Shown: positions 1-8,230 of the stretch, one piece after another
Layout of the letters: every line of letters begins with the position of its first letter
Position numbering within the stretch: the stretch's first letter is position 1
Source: CAIWHR01 sp963708855
GTDB taxonomy: Bacteria; Pseudomonadota; Gammaproteobacteria; Burkholderiales; Casimicrobiaceae
Assembly (NCBI GenBank): GCA_963708855.1
Contig: CAVPUM010000005.1
Location: 82,591-146,590 of the forward strand
Direction of reading: 5' to 3'
Length of the DNA stretch: 64,000 bases
The notes under the pieces: generated by a model
What the model was told of the DNA's origin: nothing
Database searches by the model: none
Seen by the model: the letters and a program-made list of their open reading frames with translations, nothing else
Made by a program: the position numbers and the translations under genes

Positions 1-236
1 CGCACTACTGCGTGGCCAACATGCCGGGCGGAGTGCCGCGCACGTCGACGTTCGCGCTCAACAACGCGACGCTGCCCTTTGTTCTGGCGCTGGCGGACAA
101 GGGCTGGCAGGAGGCCCTGGCCGAGGACGCGCACCTGAAGAACGGCCTCAACGTCGCTTTCGGCAAGGTGACCTGCCAGCCGGTGGCCGAGGCGCTCGGG
201 TACCCGTTCGTCGAGCCCGCGCAGGTGATGGGCTAG
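1..236 (+). CDS. ald: Alanine dehydrogenase, C-terminal end (partial)
   Basis: Only the last ~77 residues are inside the window; the 5' part lies upstream. They read HYCVANMPGGVPRTSTFALN and continue NNATLP, which is the hallmark C-terminal stretch of alanine dehydrogenase, a cytosolic NAD-dependent enzyme interconverting L-alanine and pyruvate plus ammonium. In taurine and related aminosulfonate catabolism this enzyme recycles the alanine made by taurine:pyruvate aminotransferase, which fits the TRAP transporter and xsc gene that follow. The gene converges on dctM and the two stop codons interlock by three bases. That role is inferred from context; ald also works in general nitrogen metabolism. 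Confidence 0.85.
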   Translation, partial: HYCVANMPGGVPRTSTFALNNATLPFVLALADKGWQEALAEDAHLKNGLNVAFGKVTCQPVAEALGYPFVEPAQVMG

Positions 237-1549
237 TCCCGCAACACCGCGGGCAGCCACAAGGCGAGCTGCGGGAACGTGAGCAGCAGCCCCAGGCCGA
301 CGATCTGCAGGACCATGAACTGCATCATCCCGGCGTAGATGTCGGAGAGGTCCCAGTCCGGCACGACTCCCTTGAGGAAGTAGGCGGACAGCGCGACCGG
401 CGGCGAGAGCCACGCCGTCTGCAGGCAGACGGCGACCAGCGTGCAGAACCAGACCAGGTCGATGCCGAGCTTCTGGACGAGCGGCAGCATGATCGGCACG
501 ACGATCAGCACGATCGGCACCCACTCGAGCGGCCAGCCCAGCACGAAGATGATTCCGAGGATGAGCAGCAGCATCACCGTGGGCGGCAGGTCGAGCTGCA
601 GCAACGATTCGGCGATCAGCGCCGCGCTGCCCAGGCGCGAGAACACCGCGCCGAAGTAATTCGACGCGGCCACCAGCAGCAGGATCATGCAGGACGTGAG
701 CAGCGTCGAGTACACGGCCGAACGGAACTTCGCCCATGTCATGCGCCGGTACGCGAGCGTCATCAGCAGCACGGCGAACGCGCCCACCGCCCCGGCGTCG
801 GTGGGCGTCGCGATGCCCGCGAGGATGACGCCGAGCGTCGCGAAGATGACGACTACGACCGGCGCGATCCCGAACGCGAGTTCGCGCATCACTTCGCCGA
901 CCGATTCGGCCCGCTCTTCCAGCGGCAGGGCGGGACCCAGCGCCGGGTTGAGGTAACTGCGAACGAGCGTATAGATGATGTAGAGCAGCGCCAGCATCAG
1001 CCCCGGTATGACCGCGGCGGCGAAGAGATCGGTGGCCGGGACGCCGACCACCGGCCCCATCACGATCAGCATGACCGAGGGCGGAATCAGGATGCCCAGC
1101 GTGCCCCCGGCAGCGATCGCGCCGGCCGACATCCGAACGTCGTAGCACGAGCGCTTCATGGCCGGTGCCGCCATCACTCCCAACAGCGTCACCGACGAGC
1201 CGACGATGCCCGTTGCGGCGGCGAAGATCGTTGCCGTGATAAGCACCGCCAGGTACAGCGAGCCGCGCACGGCAGCGAATGCCAGCTGGATGCCGCGAAA
1301 CAGGCGCTCCATGAGCCCCGATTGCTCGAGCAGGAAGCCCATGAACAGGAAGAAGGGGACCGAGGCCAGCGTCGGGTCGCGCATCACCGAGAAGACCTGC
1401 AGCGTCATCAGATGCAGCGCCAGCGGCCCGAGCATCGCGTAGCCGCCGATCGCCGCGACCGCGATCAGCGTGAACGCGATCGGAAAGCCGATGAAGATCG
1501 CGAAGAACAGCACGCCGAGGAGGAGGATCCCGAACCACTCAGGGGTCAT
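233..1549 (-). CDS. dctM: TRAP transporter large permease (DctM family)
   Basis: 438 residues made almost wholly of hydrophobic segments, starting MTPEWFGILLLGVLFFAIFI, with the usual TRAP-M features: an early GFPIAFTL segment, a glycine/serine-rich re-entrant region (GIVGSSVTLLGVMAAPAM) and a GTLGILIPPSVMLIV motif typical of the ion-transporter superfamily. It forms the inner-membrane channel for sodium-driven uptake of a small organic acid or sulfonate. It is the last gene of dctP-dctQ-dctM on the minus strand, 37 bases after dctQ. The substrate cannot be read from the sequence; the nearby ald and xsc suggest taurine, isethionate or a related C2 sulfonate (TauKLM/IseKLM-type). Confidence 0.93.
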   Translation of the reverse strand: MTPEWFGILLLGVLFFAIFIGFPIAFTLIAVAAIGGYAMLGPLALHLMTLQVFSVMRDPTLASVPFFLFMGFLLEQSGLMERLFRGIQLAFAAVRGSLYLAVLITATIFAAATGIVGSSVTLLGVMAAPAMKRSCYDVRMSAGAIAAGGTLGILIPPSVMLIVMGPVVGVPATDLFAAAVIPGLMLALLYIIYTLVRSYLNPALGPALPLEERAESVGEVMRELAFGIAPVVVVIFATLGVILAGIATPTDAGAVGAFAVLLMTLAYRRMTWAKFRSAVYSTLLTSCMILLLVAASNYFGAVFSRLGSAALIAESLLQLDLPPTVMLLLILGIIFVLGWPLEWVPIVLIVVPIMLPLVQKLGIDLVWFCTLVAVCLQTAWLSPPVALSAYFLKGVVPDWDLSDIYAGMMQFMVLQIVGLGLLLTFPQLALWLPAVLRD

Positions 1550-1586
1550 GGTCGGACACCCGCGCTTGCGGCTGTTGCCGCTACGC

Positions 1587-2159
1587 TCACGTCGTCACCT
1601 CGCCTTCGGAGCGCGCGGGGTCACCTTCGACGGCGATGCCTCCGGGTCCGGTCGCGCGACCCCAGCATTTGAGGCATTCGGAAATACCCTGCAGCAGGAG
1701 CAGCACGGCCGAGACGGGCATCACGAACTTGAACGGCCAGACGATCGGCAGCCACGGGCTGGTGACGATCCGCTCGTTCTGCTGGAACGACTTCCAGAAG
1801 TACTCGGAGCCGAGCCAGGCGAAGATGGCGATGGCTGGAAAGAAGAAGACGAGGTAGCAGGCAAGGTCGACGCGCGCCTGGGTGCGCGTCGACCACTTCG
1901 CATAGAAGATGTCGGTGCGGATGTGCCCGCCGCGCTGCAACGTCCACGCCGAGCCCAGCATGAAGAACGTTCCGTAGAGCATGAACGTCATGTCGTAGGC
2001 CCATTCGGTCGGCGCGTTGAAGCCGTAGCGTGCCGTCACCTCCCAGACGAGGCTCATCACCATCGGCAGGATCAGCCAGGCCACGCCCTTGCCGCAGACG
2101 AGGACGAGCGTGTCGATCGCGTGCGTCAGGCGCGCAACCATCGGACCCGATTGCTTCAT
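1587..2159 (-). CDS. dctQ: TRAP transporter small permease (DctQ family)
   Basis: About 190 residues from the chosen ATG (MKQSGPMVARLTHAIDTL), with four predicted membrane segments and the family signature around GSAWTLQRGGHIRTDIFY (the basic GGHIRTD loop after the second helix). A longer frame opens upstream, but it reads back into the hairpin-rich spacer and is unlikely to be translated. DctQ pairs with DctM in the inner membrane and is needed for uptake. It lies between dctP and dctM in one operon; the ~220-base gap to dctP holds an array of small hairpins. The C-terminal ~25 residues (after LKCWGRATG) are polar and not conserved. Confidence 0.9.
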   Translation of the reverse strand: MKQSGPMVARLTHAIDTLVLVCGKGVAWLILPMVMSLVWEVTARYGFNAPTEWAYDMTFMLYGTFFMLGSAWTLQRGGHIRTDIFYAKWSTRTQARVDLACYLVFFFPAIAIFAWLGSEYFWKSFQQNERIVTSPWLPIVWPFKFVMPVSAVLLLLQGISECLKCWGRATGPGGIAVEGDPARSEGEVTT

Positions 2160-2188
2160 CTCAGCGGCCGTCCGAAGGGCGCTGACTT

Positions 2189-2273
2189 CCCCCACGGGGG
2201 GCAGCGAACACCAGGCCGAAGGCCGCAGGACAGCCAAAGGCTGGTCCCGCGCAGCGGGATGCGGCGTAGCCGC
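2189..2273. repeat. Array of five consecutive short hairpins in the dctP-dctQ spacer
   Basis: Five perfect small inverted repeats follow each other within 85 bases: CCCCC-ac-GGGGG (2189-2200), GGCC-gaa-GGCC (2214-2224), CAGCC-aaa-GGCTG (2231-2243), TCCCG-N5-CGGGA (2245-2259) and GCGGC-gta-GCCGC (2261-2273). The layout resembles an intergenic palindromic repeat more than a chance spacer. On the minus-strand transcript it follows dctP and precedes dctQ, where hairpins often protect the binding-protein message. No second copy was seen in this window. Confidence 0.6.
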
Positions 2274-2323
2274 ACACAGTGAGCGAGGGGGTCGTTCATC
2301 TCCTCTTTCGGGAACGGCGCAAC

Positions 2324-2352
2324 CCGGCCGGGTCGCGGATGCGACCGGCCGG
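2324..2352 (-). terminator. Strong hairpin just after dctP
   Basis: A stem of about 12 pairs with one bulged G (CCGGCCGGGTCGC against GCGACCGGCCGG) and a GGAT loop starts 26 bases after the dctP stop codon on the minus strand. There is no clear U-run, so it is better read as a partial terminator or message-stabilising hairpin between the binding-protein gene and the permease genes than as an operon end. Confidence 0.5.
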
Positions 2353-2378
2353 CGCTGCGGATGGACGAGGTAGTGGCG

Positions 2379-3500
2379 CTACTTCGGCGGCGCGGCGAGG
2401 GCCGCGTTGCCGAGATTCGAGTACAGGTCGTTGATCTTGGTCCAGTAGGGCACGACGACCTTCGCGAAGTTGCGCTGCGAGTCGAGCACCTCCTTGAAGA
2501 AAGCGTCCTTCGCGGCGTAGCGGTCGAGCACGATGTTGGTCGCGCGGACGAATTCGGGGAAGAAGTCCTTTGGCGTGTCGTGGATCGTGACCTTGAACTC
2601 GTTGCGCAGCCTTACGATCGCCTGCGCGTTGCGATAGACGTTGAACGTGTAGGTCTCCGTCATCGACGCCATCGCCGCGGTGCGGATGATCTCCTTCAGG
2701 TCCGGCGCGAGCTTGTCCCACACGGCCTTGTTGATCAGGATCTCGCCGATGTCGGTCGACTGGTGCAGGCCCTGCAGGTAGTAGTTCTTCCACACCGACT
2801 GCAGACCGAGGTTCAGGTCGTCGGCGGGGCCGATCCATTCGGCGGCGTCGATCACACCGCGCTGCGCCGCCGGCACGATTTCGCCGCCCGGAAGCGCGAC
2901 CGCCGCGACGCCCATCTCCTTGAAGATCTCGCCGGTGATCCCCGGCGGCGAGCGGTACTTCATCTTCTTGAAGTCGGCCACGTTCGCGATCGGCGTCTTG
3001 AACCAGCCGAGCGGGTCCGGGCCCATCGGCTGGACGAAAATCGGCTCGACATTCACCTTGAGCACGTCCCGGTAGAGCTTGCGATAGAGGTCGTAGCCGC
3101 CGCCTTCGTAGATCCAGGCGACGTGCGACAGCTGATCGAGCCCAACGCCCGCGCCCGCCATCGGATTGGAGAAAAGGCCCGCCGTCGGATTCTTGCCCGA
3201 CCAGTAGTGCGTCCACGCGTAACCGCCTTCGACGATGCCCTTGTCGACCGCGTCGAGGATCTCGAATGCCGGCACGACTGCGCCGTCGGGGAGGAATTCC
3301 ATCTTCACGCGCCCGGCCGACATCCGGTCGACGCGATCACCCATCCGCTTCAGCAGCTCGAAGTAGATCGACGCCGAGGGAACCGCGGTCTGGATGCGCA
3401 TCCTGACCGGTGCCGCAGCCGTCTGGGCCACCGCGTTGCCGCATACCAGAAGTGCGGCGACCAGCGCGACCACCCGGGTCGCAAGCCAATGTCGAATCAT
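2379..3500 (-). CDS. dctP: TRAP transporter substrate-binding protein (DctP/TakP family)
   Basis: 373 residues from the ATG preceded by a GGAGG site; a longer upstream frame lacks a ribosome site. It starts with a signal peptide (MIRHWLATRVVALVAALLVC, cleavage near AVAQ). The mature part has DctP/TakP-family motifs: an N-terminal SASIYFELLKRM segment, GGEIVPAAQRGVIDAAEW (the substrate carboxylate/sulfonate-binding strand) and WIGPADDLNLG. It is periplasmic and delivers ligand to DctQM. It is transcribed away from xsc across a 211-base shared control region, so joint regulation with sulfonate catabolism is likely. Ligand inferred as a C2 sulfonate or small 2-oxo acid; TakP-like proteins also bind pyruvate-type acids. 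Confidence 0.9.
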   Translation of the reverse strand: MIRHWLATRVVALVAALLVCGNAVAQTAAAPVRMRIQTAVPSASIYFELLKRMGDRVDRMSAGRVKMEFLPDGAVVPAFEILDAVDKGIVEGGYAWTHYWSGKNPTAGLFSNPMAGAGVGLDQLSHVAWIYEGGGYDLYRKLYRDVLKVNVEPIFVQPMGPDPLGWFKTPIANVADFKKMKYRSPPGITGEIFKEMGVAAVALPGGEIVPAAQRGVIDAAEWIGPADDLNLGLQSVWKNYYLQGLHQSTDIGEILINKAVWDKLAPDLKEIIRTAAMASMTETYTFNVYRNAQAIVRLRNEFKVTIHDTPKDFFPEFVRATNIVLDRYAAKDAFFKEVLDSQRNFAKVVVPYWTKINDLYSNLGNAALAAPPK

Positions 3501-3642
3501 GGATCCTCCGTGAGTTGTGGGTTGCCCGACAGAAATCGGGCGCAGGCGCCGCGCGTCGCGTCTTCGACGATCTCGCGGTCCGGCGAATGTAGACGTTCGG
3601 CGCGCACTTGGCAATGCCATTTCGGATCATTTTCGGTTGCAG

Positions 3643-3654
3643 CCCTTGCAAGGG
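3643..3654. promoter_or_regulatory. Palindrome in the dctP/xsc divergent control region
   Basis: CCCTTGCAAGGG is a perfect 12-base palindrome 57 bases before the xsc start. Its right half plus the next G's is also complementary to CCCCCTT at 3679-3685, so the xsc leader can form an alternative hairpin. It may be an operator for a regulator of the sulfonate genes. No regulator gene is present in the window to match it. Confidence 0.3.
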
Positions 3655-3711
3655 GGAGGACGCTGTGAAAAACTTGTGCCCCCTTTCTGTACCGTCTGCC
3701 AGGAGAAACCG

Positions 3712-5511
3712 ATGAACAAACCCGCCGAGCTGCCGCTGCCCGTGACCGGCAAACAGAAGATGACGCCGTCGGAGGCGTTTGTCGAGACGCTCGTTGCCAA
3801 CGGCGTGAAGGACGTCTTCGGCATCGTCGGGTCGGCGTACATGGACGCGCTCGACCTGTTTCCGCTTGCCGGCATCCGCTTCATCTCCGTCGCGCACGAG
3901 CAGGGCGGCGGCCACATGGCCGACGGCTATTCGCGCGTGTCCGGGCGGCATGGCGTCTGTATCGCACAGAACGGGCCCGGCATCACCAATTTCGTCACGT
4001 CGACCGCGGCCGCCTACTGGGCGCATTCGCCGGTGGTCGTCATCACACCCGAGACGGGCAGCGCGACGCTCGGCCTGGGCGGCTTCCAGGAGACCGAGCA
4101 GCTGCCGATCTTCTCGAAGATCACCAAGTTCCAGGCGCACGTAAACAACCGTGCACGGATGGCCGAACTCACCGGCCGGGCGTTCGACCGCGCGATGCTG
4201 GAGCTTGGGCCGACCCAGCTCAACATCCCGCGCGACTTCTTCTACGGCGACATCGAATGCGAGATCGCGCGGCCGATCGTGATCGAACGCGGCGCGGGCG
4301 GCGAAACGAGCCTTGACGCCGCGGCCGATCTTCTCGCGAGCGCGAAGTTCCCGGTGATCCTTTGCGGTGGCGGCGTGATCATGGCCAACGGCCAGGCGGA
4401 GGCGATCGCGCTGGCGGAATTGCTGCAGGCGCCCGTGGCCAACAGCTATCTGCACAACGACTCGTTCCCGGCCAAGCACCCGCTGTGGGTCGGGCCACTC
4501 GGCTACCAGGGCAGCAAGGCCGCGATGAAGCTCATTGCCAAGGCCGACGTCGTGCTGGCGCTTGGCACCCGGCTTGGCCCCTTCGGCACGCTGCCGCAGT
4601 ACGGAATGGAATACTGGCCGAAGGACGCCAGGATCATCCAGGTCGACGCCGACGCCAGGATGCTGGGGCTCGTGAAGACCATCTCGGTGGGGATCTGCGG
4701 CGATGCGAAGGCGGCAGCCATGGCGCTGACCGCGCGGCTCAAGTCGCGTTCGCTCGCTTGCAGCGCCAACAAGACTGCACGCCTCGCCGATGTGGCGGCG
4801 GCGAAGGGAGCCTGGGAAACGGAGCTCGACGGCTGGGCGCACGAGAAGGACAAGTGGTCGCTCGAGGTCGCGAAGAGTTCGACTTACATGCATCCGCGGC
4901 AGATGCTGCGCGAGCTGGAAAAAGCGATGCCCGAGGGCGCGATGGTCTCCACCGACATCGGCAACATCTGCTCGGTGTCGAATTCCTACCTGCGCTTCGA
5001 CCGGCCGCGCTCGATGTTCGCCGCGATGAGCTTCGGCAACTGCGGCTACGCGTTCCCGACGATCGTCGGCGCGAAAGTCGCCGCGCCCGACCGCCCGGCG
5101 ATTGCGTACGTCGGCGACGGCGCGTGGGGGATGAGCTTCGGCGAAATCCAGACCTGCATCCGGGAGAACATCCCGGTGACCGCGGTGGTGTTCAACAATG
5201 GCCAGTGGGGTGCCGAAAAGAAGAACCACGTCGACTTCTACGAAAACCGCTTCGTGGGCGTGAACCTCGACAAGCAGCCTTCGTGGGCGAAGGTTGCCCA
5301 GGCGATGGGCGCGGAAGGCCACACCATCGACAAGCTCGCGGATGTCGGCCCTGCGTTGCGCGCCGCGGCCAAGGCCCAAAGCGACGGCAAGACCACGATC
5401 CTCGAGATGATGGTGACGCGCGAGCTGGGGGATCCGTTCCGGCGCGATGCGCTGGCGCTGCCGACGCGGCACCTCGCGAAGTATCAGGCGACCGCCGCCA
5501 GGCGCGGCTGA
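3712..5511 (+). CDS. xsc: Sulfoacetaldehyde acetyltransferase
   Basis: 599 residues, the normal length for Xsc, starting at ATG 3712 behind an AGGAG site. Thiamine-diphosphate enzyme that splits sulfoacetaldehyde with phosphate into acetyl phosphate and sulfite, the point where taurine, isethionate and sulfoacetate breakdown meet. The N-terminal domain has FGIVGSAYMDALDLFPLAGI and AHEQGGGHMADGYSR (the catalytic-Glu region of ThDP enzymes), followed by IAQNGPGITNFVTS, which matches Xsc better than acetolactate synthase or glyoxylate carboligase. The C-terminal domain carries the ThDP/Mg motif YVGDGAWGMSFGEIQT with the closing NNGQWG. Cytosolic. Transcribed divergently from the TRAP operon; a phosphotransacetylase, which usually follows the reaction, is not in this window. 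Confidence 0.9.
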   Translation: MNKPAELPLPVTGKQKMTPSEAFVETLVANGVKDVFGIVGSAYMDALDLFPLAGIRFISVAHEQGGGHMADGYSRVSGRHGVCIAQNGPGITNFVTSTAAAYWAHSPVVVITPETGSATLGLGGFQETEQLPIFSKITKFQAHVNNRARMAELTGRAFDRAMLELGPTQLNIPRDFFYGDIECEIARPIVIERGAGGETSLDAAADLLASAKFPVILCGGGVIMANGQAEAIALAELLQAPVANSYLHNDSFPAKHPLWVGPLGYQGSKAAMKLIAKADVVLALGTRLGPFGTLPQYGMEYWPKDARIIQVDADARMLGLVKTISVGICGDAKAAAMALTARLKSRSLACSANKTARLADVAAAKGAWETELDGWAHEKDKWSLEVAKSSTYMHPRQMLRELEKAMPEGAMVSTDIGNICSVSNSYLRFDRPRSMFAAMSFGNCGYAFPTIVGAKVAAPDRPAIAYVGDGAWGMSFGEIQTCIRENIPVTAVVFNNGQWGAEKKNHVDFYENRFVGVNLDKQPSWAKVAQAMGAEGHTIDKLADVGPALRAAAKAQSDGKTTILEMMVTRELGDPFRRDALALPTRHLAKYQATAARRG

Positions 5512-5552
5512 CCCGGAGCGCACCGGACCCGAGGTCCGCCGCAAAGGACGCC

Positions 5553-6200
5553 GTGATCCGGCTCTACTACTACCCCGGCAACGCCAGCCTGACGCCGCAC
5601 ATGCTGCTCGAGGAGCTCGGCGTGCCGTTCGCGCTCGTGCTGGTCGACCGCGCCAACGCCGCCCACAAGTCACCCGAGTATCTGAAGCTCAACCCGAACG
5701 GGCAGATACCGGTGCTGGTGGACGGCGATCTGGTGCTGTACGAGACCGTGGCCATCTGCCTGCACCTGGTGGACACGCACCCGGAAGCGCGGCTCGCACC
5801 GCCGCTGGGAACGGTCGAGCGCGCCCACTTCTACAAGTGGTTCGTGTGGTGCACCAATACGCTGCAGGCGATGCTGTTGCATTACTTCTACGGCGAACGG
5901 ATGGTGGACGAAGGCAACACCGCTGCGGCCGCGCAGGTGAAGTCGCACGCCGAAGCGAGGATCCGCGGCATGCTCGATCAGCTGGACGCGCAGCTTGCGT
6001 CGCACGGGCAGGGCTGGCTGCTCGGCAATGCCTTCAGCGCGGTGGATCCCTTCGCATTGATGCTGTGCCGGTGGACCCGCGGCTTTGCGCGTCCCGCGCG
6101 GAGCCTGCCGCACCTAGGTCCGTATCTGCAGCGGATGCTGGCGCGGCCCGCGGTGCAGCGTGCATTCGCGACCGAGAAGCTGGCGCCGCCGCTCGTCTGA
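5553..6200 (+). CDS. Glutathione S-transferase family protein
   Basis: 215 residues from a GTG start, 41 bases after xsc. The N-terminal thioredoxin fold reads MIRLYYYPGNASLTPHMLLE, with LKLNPNGQIPVLVDGDLVLYE carrying the cis-Pro and the glutathione-binding E/T pair (YETVAIC). The C-terminal helical domain follows from about residue 85 (NTLQAMLLHYFYGERM), with the N-capping S/D box near WLLGNAFSAVDPFALML. Conjugation or reductive chemistry on an electrophile is expected, in the cytosol. The serine or tyrosine that would activate glutathione is not obvious (Ser12 is a candidate). Its place after xsc suggests co-transcription, but a role in sulfonate breakdown is only a guess. Confidence 0.85.
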   Translation: MIRLYYYPGNASLTPHMLLEELGVPFALVLVDRANAAHKSPEYLKLNPNGQIPVLVDGDLVLYETVAICLHLVDTHPEARLAPPLGTVERAHFYKWFVWCTNTLQAMLLHYFYGERMVDEGNTAAAAQVKSHAEARIRGMLDQLDAQLASHGQGWLLGNAFSAVDPFALMLCRWTRGFARPARSLPHLGPYLQRMLARPAVQRAFATEKLAPPLV

Positions 6201-6309
6201 CCGGCTGCGCGCCGGCGAAACGACGGCCCAATCTTCTTGCCGGCCAGGCGGCTCGCGGCATGCATGTGCTGCCGCATCAGCGCGGACGCCAGAATGCCGA
6301 TGGCGCTCG

Positions 6310-7227
6310 CTACTCCAGGCGTGGCCTGAGGCGCACCACCGCCGACACGCTGGCGCCGGGTTCGAGCGTCAGCATGCCGGTATCGGCGCGACCTTGCGCC
6401 GCCAGATTGAACGCGTCGGTGCAATGGCTGACCGGCTCCGCGCAGAAGTAACTCTTGCCGGCCGGCGCGTAGACGACGAGGAACCCGAGCGGCGCATCGG
6501 CGTCGAGCACGAGCCGGGCGCGGCGTTCCGGCCAGAAGATCGTCGCCTGCCGGCGCCAGCCCGTGAAGACATTGTCCAGCGCCCGTTCGCCGATCGGCAG
6601 CCCGTCCCCTTTGCCCAGTCGCGGATCGGCATCGACCAGTGTCGTCGGCATCACCTCGGCGTCGGTGGCCCACATGGCGTCGACGCGTGCGGAGAGCCGG
6701 CATCGGGCCGTGCGAGGGAAGTACGGGTGGAAGCCCAGTCCGGCCGGCATCGTCTCGCGACCGCGATTTTCGATCGAGAGCGTCAATCGCAACTCGTCGG
6801 CGGTCAGCAGGAACTCCTGCCGGGCGCGATAGGGAAACGGCCAGTCGTCGGCGGGGTGATCGTACTCCAGAGCGATCCTTTCGTCGGAGTGCTCGACCGC
6901 GAGCCACGCCGCCTTCCAGCCATGGCCGTGCATGGCGTGCGGCTGCGGCCGATGGTTGAGTGGCAGCACGACCGCGTGCCCGCCGAACGCGAACCGGCCG
7001 CCGCGGATGCGGTTCGAAAACGGCACCAGGGGAAAGCAGGCCAGCCGATCGGCCGTTCCTGCCGCGAGGTCCGCGGGACCGGCCGGGCGCAGCCAGTCGT
7101 GGCGACGCACTCCGTCGATCCAGTGGTAGTGCGCGATCGAACCGCCGATCCCCGGTGCGATGCCGACGCGGGAACGATCCGCGCGCAGGGTGATGACGGT
7201 GCCGGTGTCTGCCATGCGAGGATTCAT
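6310..7227 (-). CDS. Aldose 1-epimerase family protein
   Basis: 305 residues of the galactose-mutarotase fold. Recognisable positions are FPLVPFSNRIRGGRF (substrate-binding Asn/Arg), HAMHGHGW (first catalytic His region), LGFHPYF (second His) and the late FCAEPVSHCTDAFN carrying the general-base Glu. It interconverts alpha and beta anomers of a free sugar. Two start codons lie four codons apart (MNPRM) and neither has a clear ribosome site. It is transcribed away from the sugar dehydrogenase-like SDR gene, so the two probably serve one sugar-oxidation route in which the epimerase supplies the anomer that the dehydrogenase oxidises. Confidence 0.85.
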   Translation of the reverse strand: MNPRMADTGTVITLRADRSRVGIAPGIGGSIAHYHWIDGVRRHDWLRPAGPADLAAGTADRLACFPLVPFSNRIRGGRFAFGGHAVVLPLNHRPQPHAMHGHGWKAAWLAVEHSDERIALEYDHPADDWPFPYRARQEFLLTADELRLTLSIENRGRETMPAGLGFHPYFPRTARCRLSARVDAMWATDAEVMPTTLVDADPRLGKGDGLPIGERALDNVFTGWRRQATIFWPERRARLVLDADAPLGFLVVYAPAGKSYFCAEPVSHCTDAFNLAAQGRADTGMLTLEPGASVSAVVRLRPRLE

Positions 7228-7342
7228 CAGGAGTGCAATGCCGACCGGTCGTCCGATGTGCGAACGACGGGGGGCAGAATCGCCGATCCTGCTCGATTCA
7301 GCTTAAAGTATCGGCCATGGGCTGACAAGAAAGAGCGGTGTC

Positions 7343-8113
7343 ATGAGCGAACGATTTGCACAGTATCCCAGCCTCGCCGAAAAGGCCGTGTTCGTGACCG
7401 GCGGGGGCTCCGGCATCGGCGCCAGCGTGGTCGAGCATTTCTGCGCACAGCATGCGAAGGTCGCTTTCGTCGACGTCGACGTTGCCGCGTCCAACGCCCT
7501 GTGCGAGCGGATTCGTGCATCCGGATCGCGCGCCCCGCGGTTCGTGCATTGCGACCTGCGCGACGTCGCCGTGCTGCAGGCGATCATCGGCCGCACCGGC
7601 ACCGAGCTTGGCCCCATCGCGGTGCTCGTCAACAACGCCGCCAACGACGACCGGCACAAGGCGACGGACGTCACGCTGGACTACTGGAACGATCGCATCG
7701 CGGTCAACCTGCGCCACCAGTTCTTCGCCGCGCAGGCCGTCTATCCGCAGATGAAGGCGGCCGGCGGCGGATCGATCGTCAACTTCGGCTCGATCAGCTG
7801 GATGAACGGCGAGGGCAACTTCAACGCCTACACGACGTCCAAGGCGGCGGTGCACGGGATGACGCGCGGACTCGCGCGGGACTGGGGTGCGGACCGCATC
7901 CGCGTCAACACCGTGGTGCCCGGTTGGGTCATGACGGAGCGGCAGGTCAAGCTGTGGTTGGGCGAGGGCGGTGAGCGGCAGATCTTCGAGAACCAGTGTC
8001 TAAAGGAAAAGCTCTATCCGCCGGACATCGCGCGGATGGTGCTCTGGCTCGCCGCCGACGACAGCCGGATGTGCACGGCGCAGAATTTCATCGTCGACGC
8101 CGGCTGGACCTGA
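7343..8113 (+). CDS. Short-chain dehydrogenase, aldose 1-dehydrogenase-like
   Basis: 256 residues. Classic SDR features are visible: the TGGGSGIGA nucleotide motif near residue 20, the D-[VI]-D acidic end of strand 2 (NAD preference), NNAAND, the catalytic Ser in NFGSISWMNG, the YTTSK active-site Tyr/Lys, and PGWVMTERQ. The stretches NNA.NDDRHKATDVT, VNFGSISW and the end AQNFIVDAGWT closely match Caulobacter-type D-xylose 1-dehydrogenase, so an aldose (xylose, arabinose or galactose) oxidised to its lactone is the best guess. The divergent aldose epimerase supports a sugar substrate. Cytosolic; no lactonase or aldonate dehydratase is present nearby. Confidence 0.85.
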   Translation: MSERFAQYPSLAEKAVFVTGGGSGIGASVVEHFCAQHAKVAFVDVDVAASNALCERIRASGSRAPRFVHCDLRDVAVLQAIIGRTGTELGPIAVLVNNAANDDRHKATDVTLDYWNDRIAVNLRHQFFAAQAVYPQMKAAGGGSIVNFGSISWMNGEGNFNAYTTSKAAVHGMTRGLARDWGADRIRVNTVVPGWVMTERQVKLWLGEGGERQIFENQCLKEKLYPPDIARMVLWLAADDSRMCTAQNFIVDAGWT

Positions 8114-8230
8114 CGGCCGATCGCCCCAGGCCGTGCGTTGCGTTGGCTAAACCAGCGCGCCCGGCAGCAGCCTTCGAGACTCGGGGCGCGACGTGCGCGG
8201 ATCGAGCCAGATGCCGAAGAACGCGCGCGG

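Noticed and set aside
3605..3630. Sigma-54 promoter (TTGGCA...) before xsc
   Set aside because: The GG and GC elements are not at the required spacing.
3337..5673. A 778-codon minus-strand frame opposite xsc
   Set aside because: No domain features and compositionally biased; it is antisense to a clear xsc gene with its own ribosome site.
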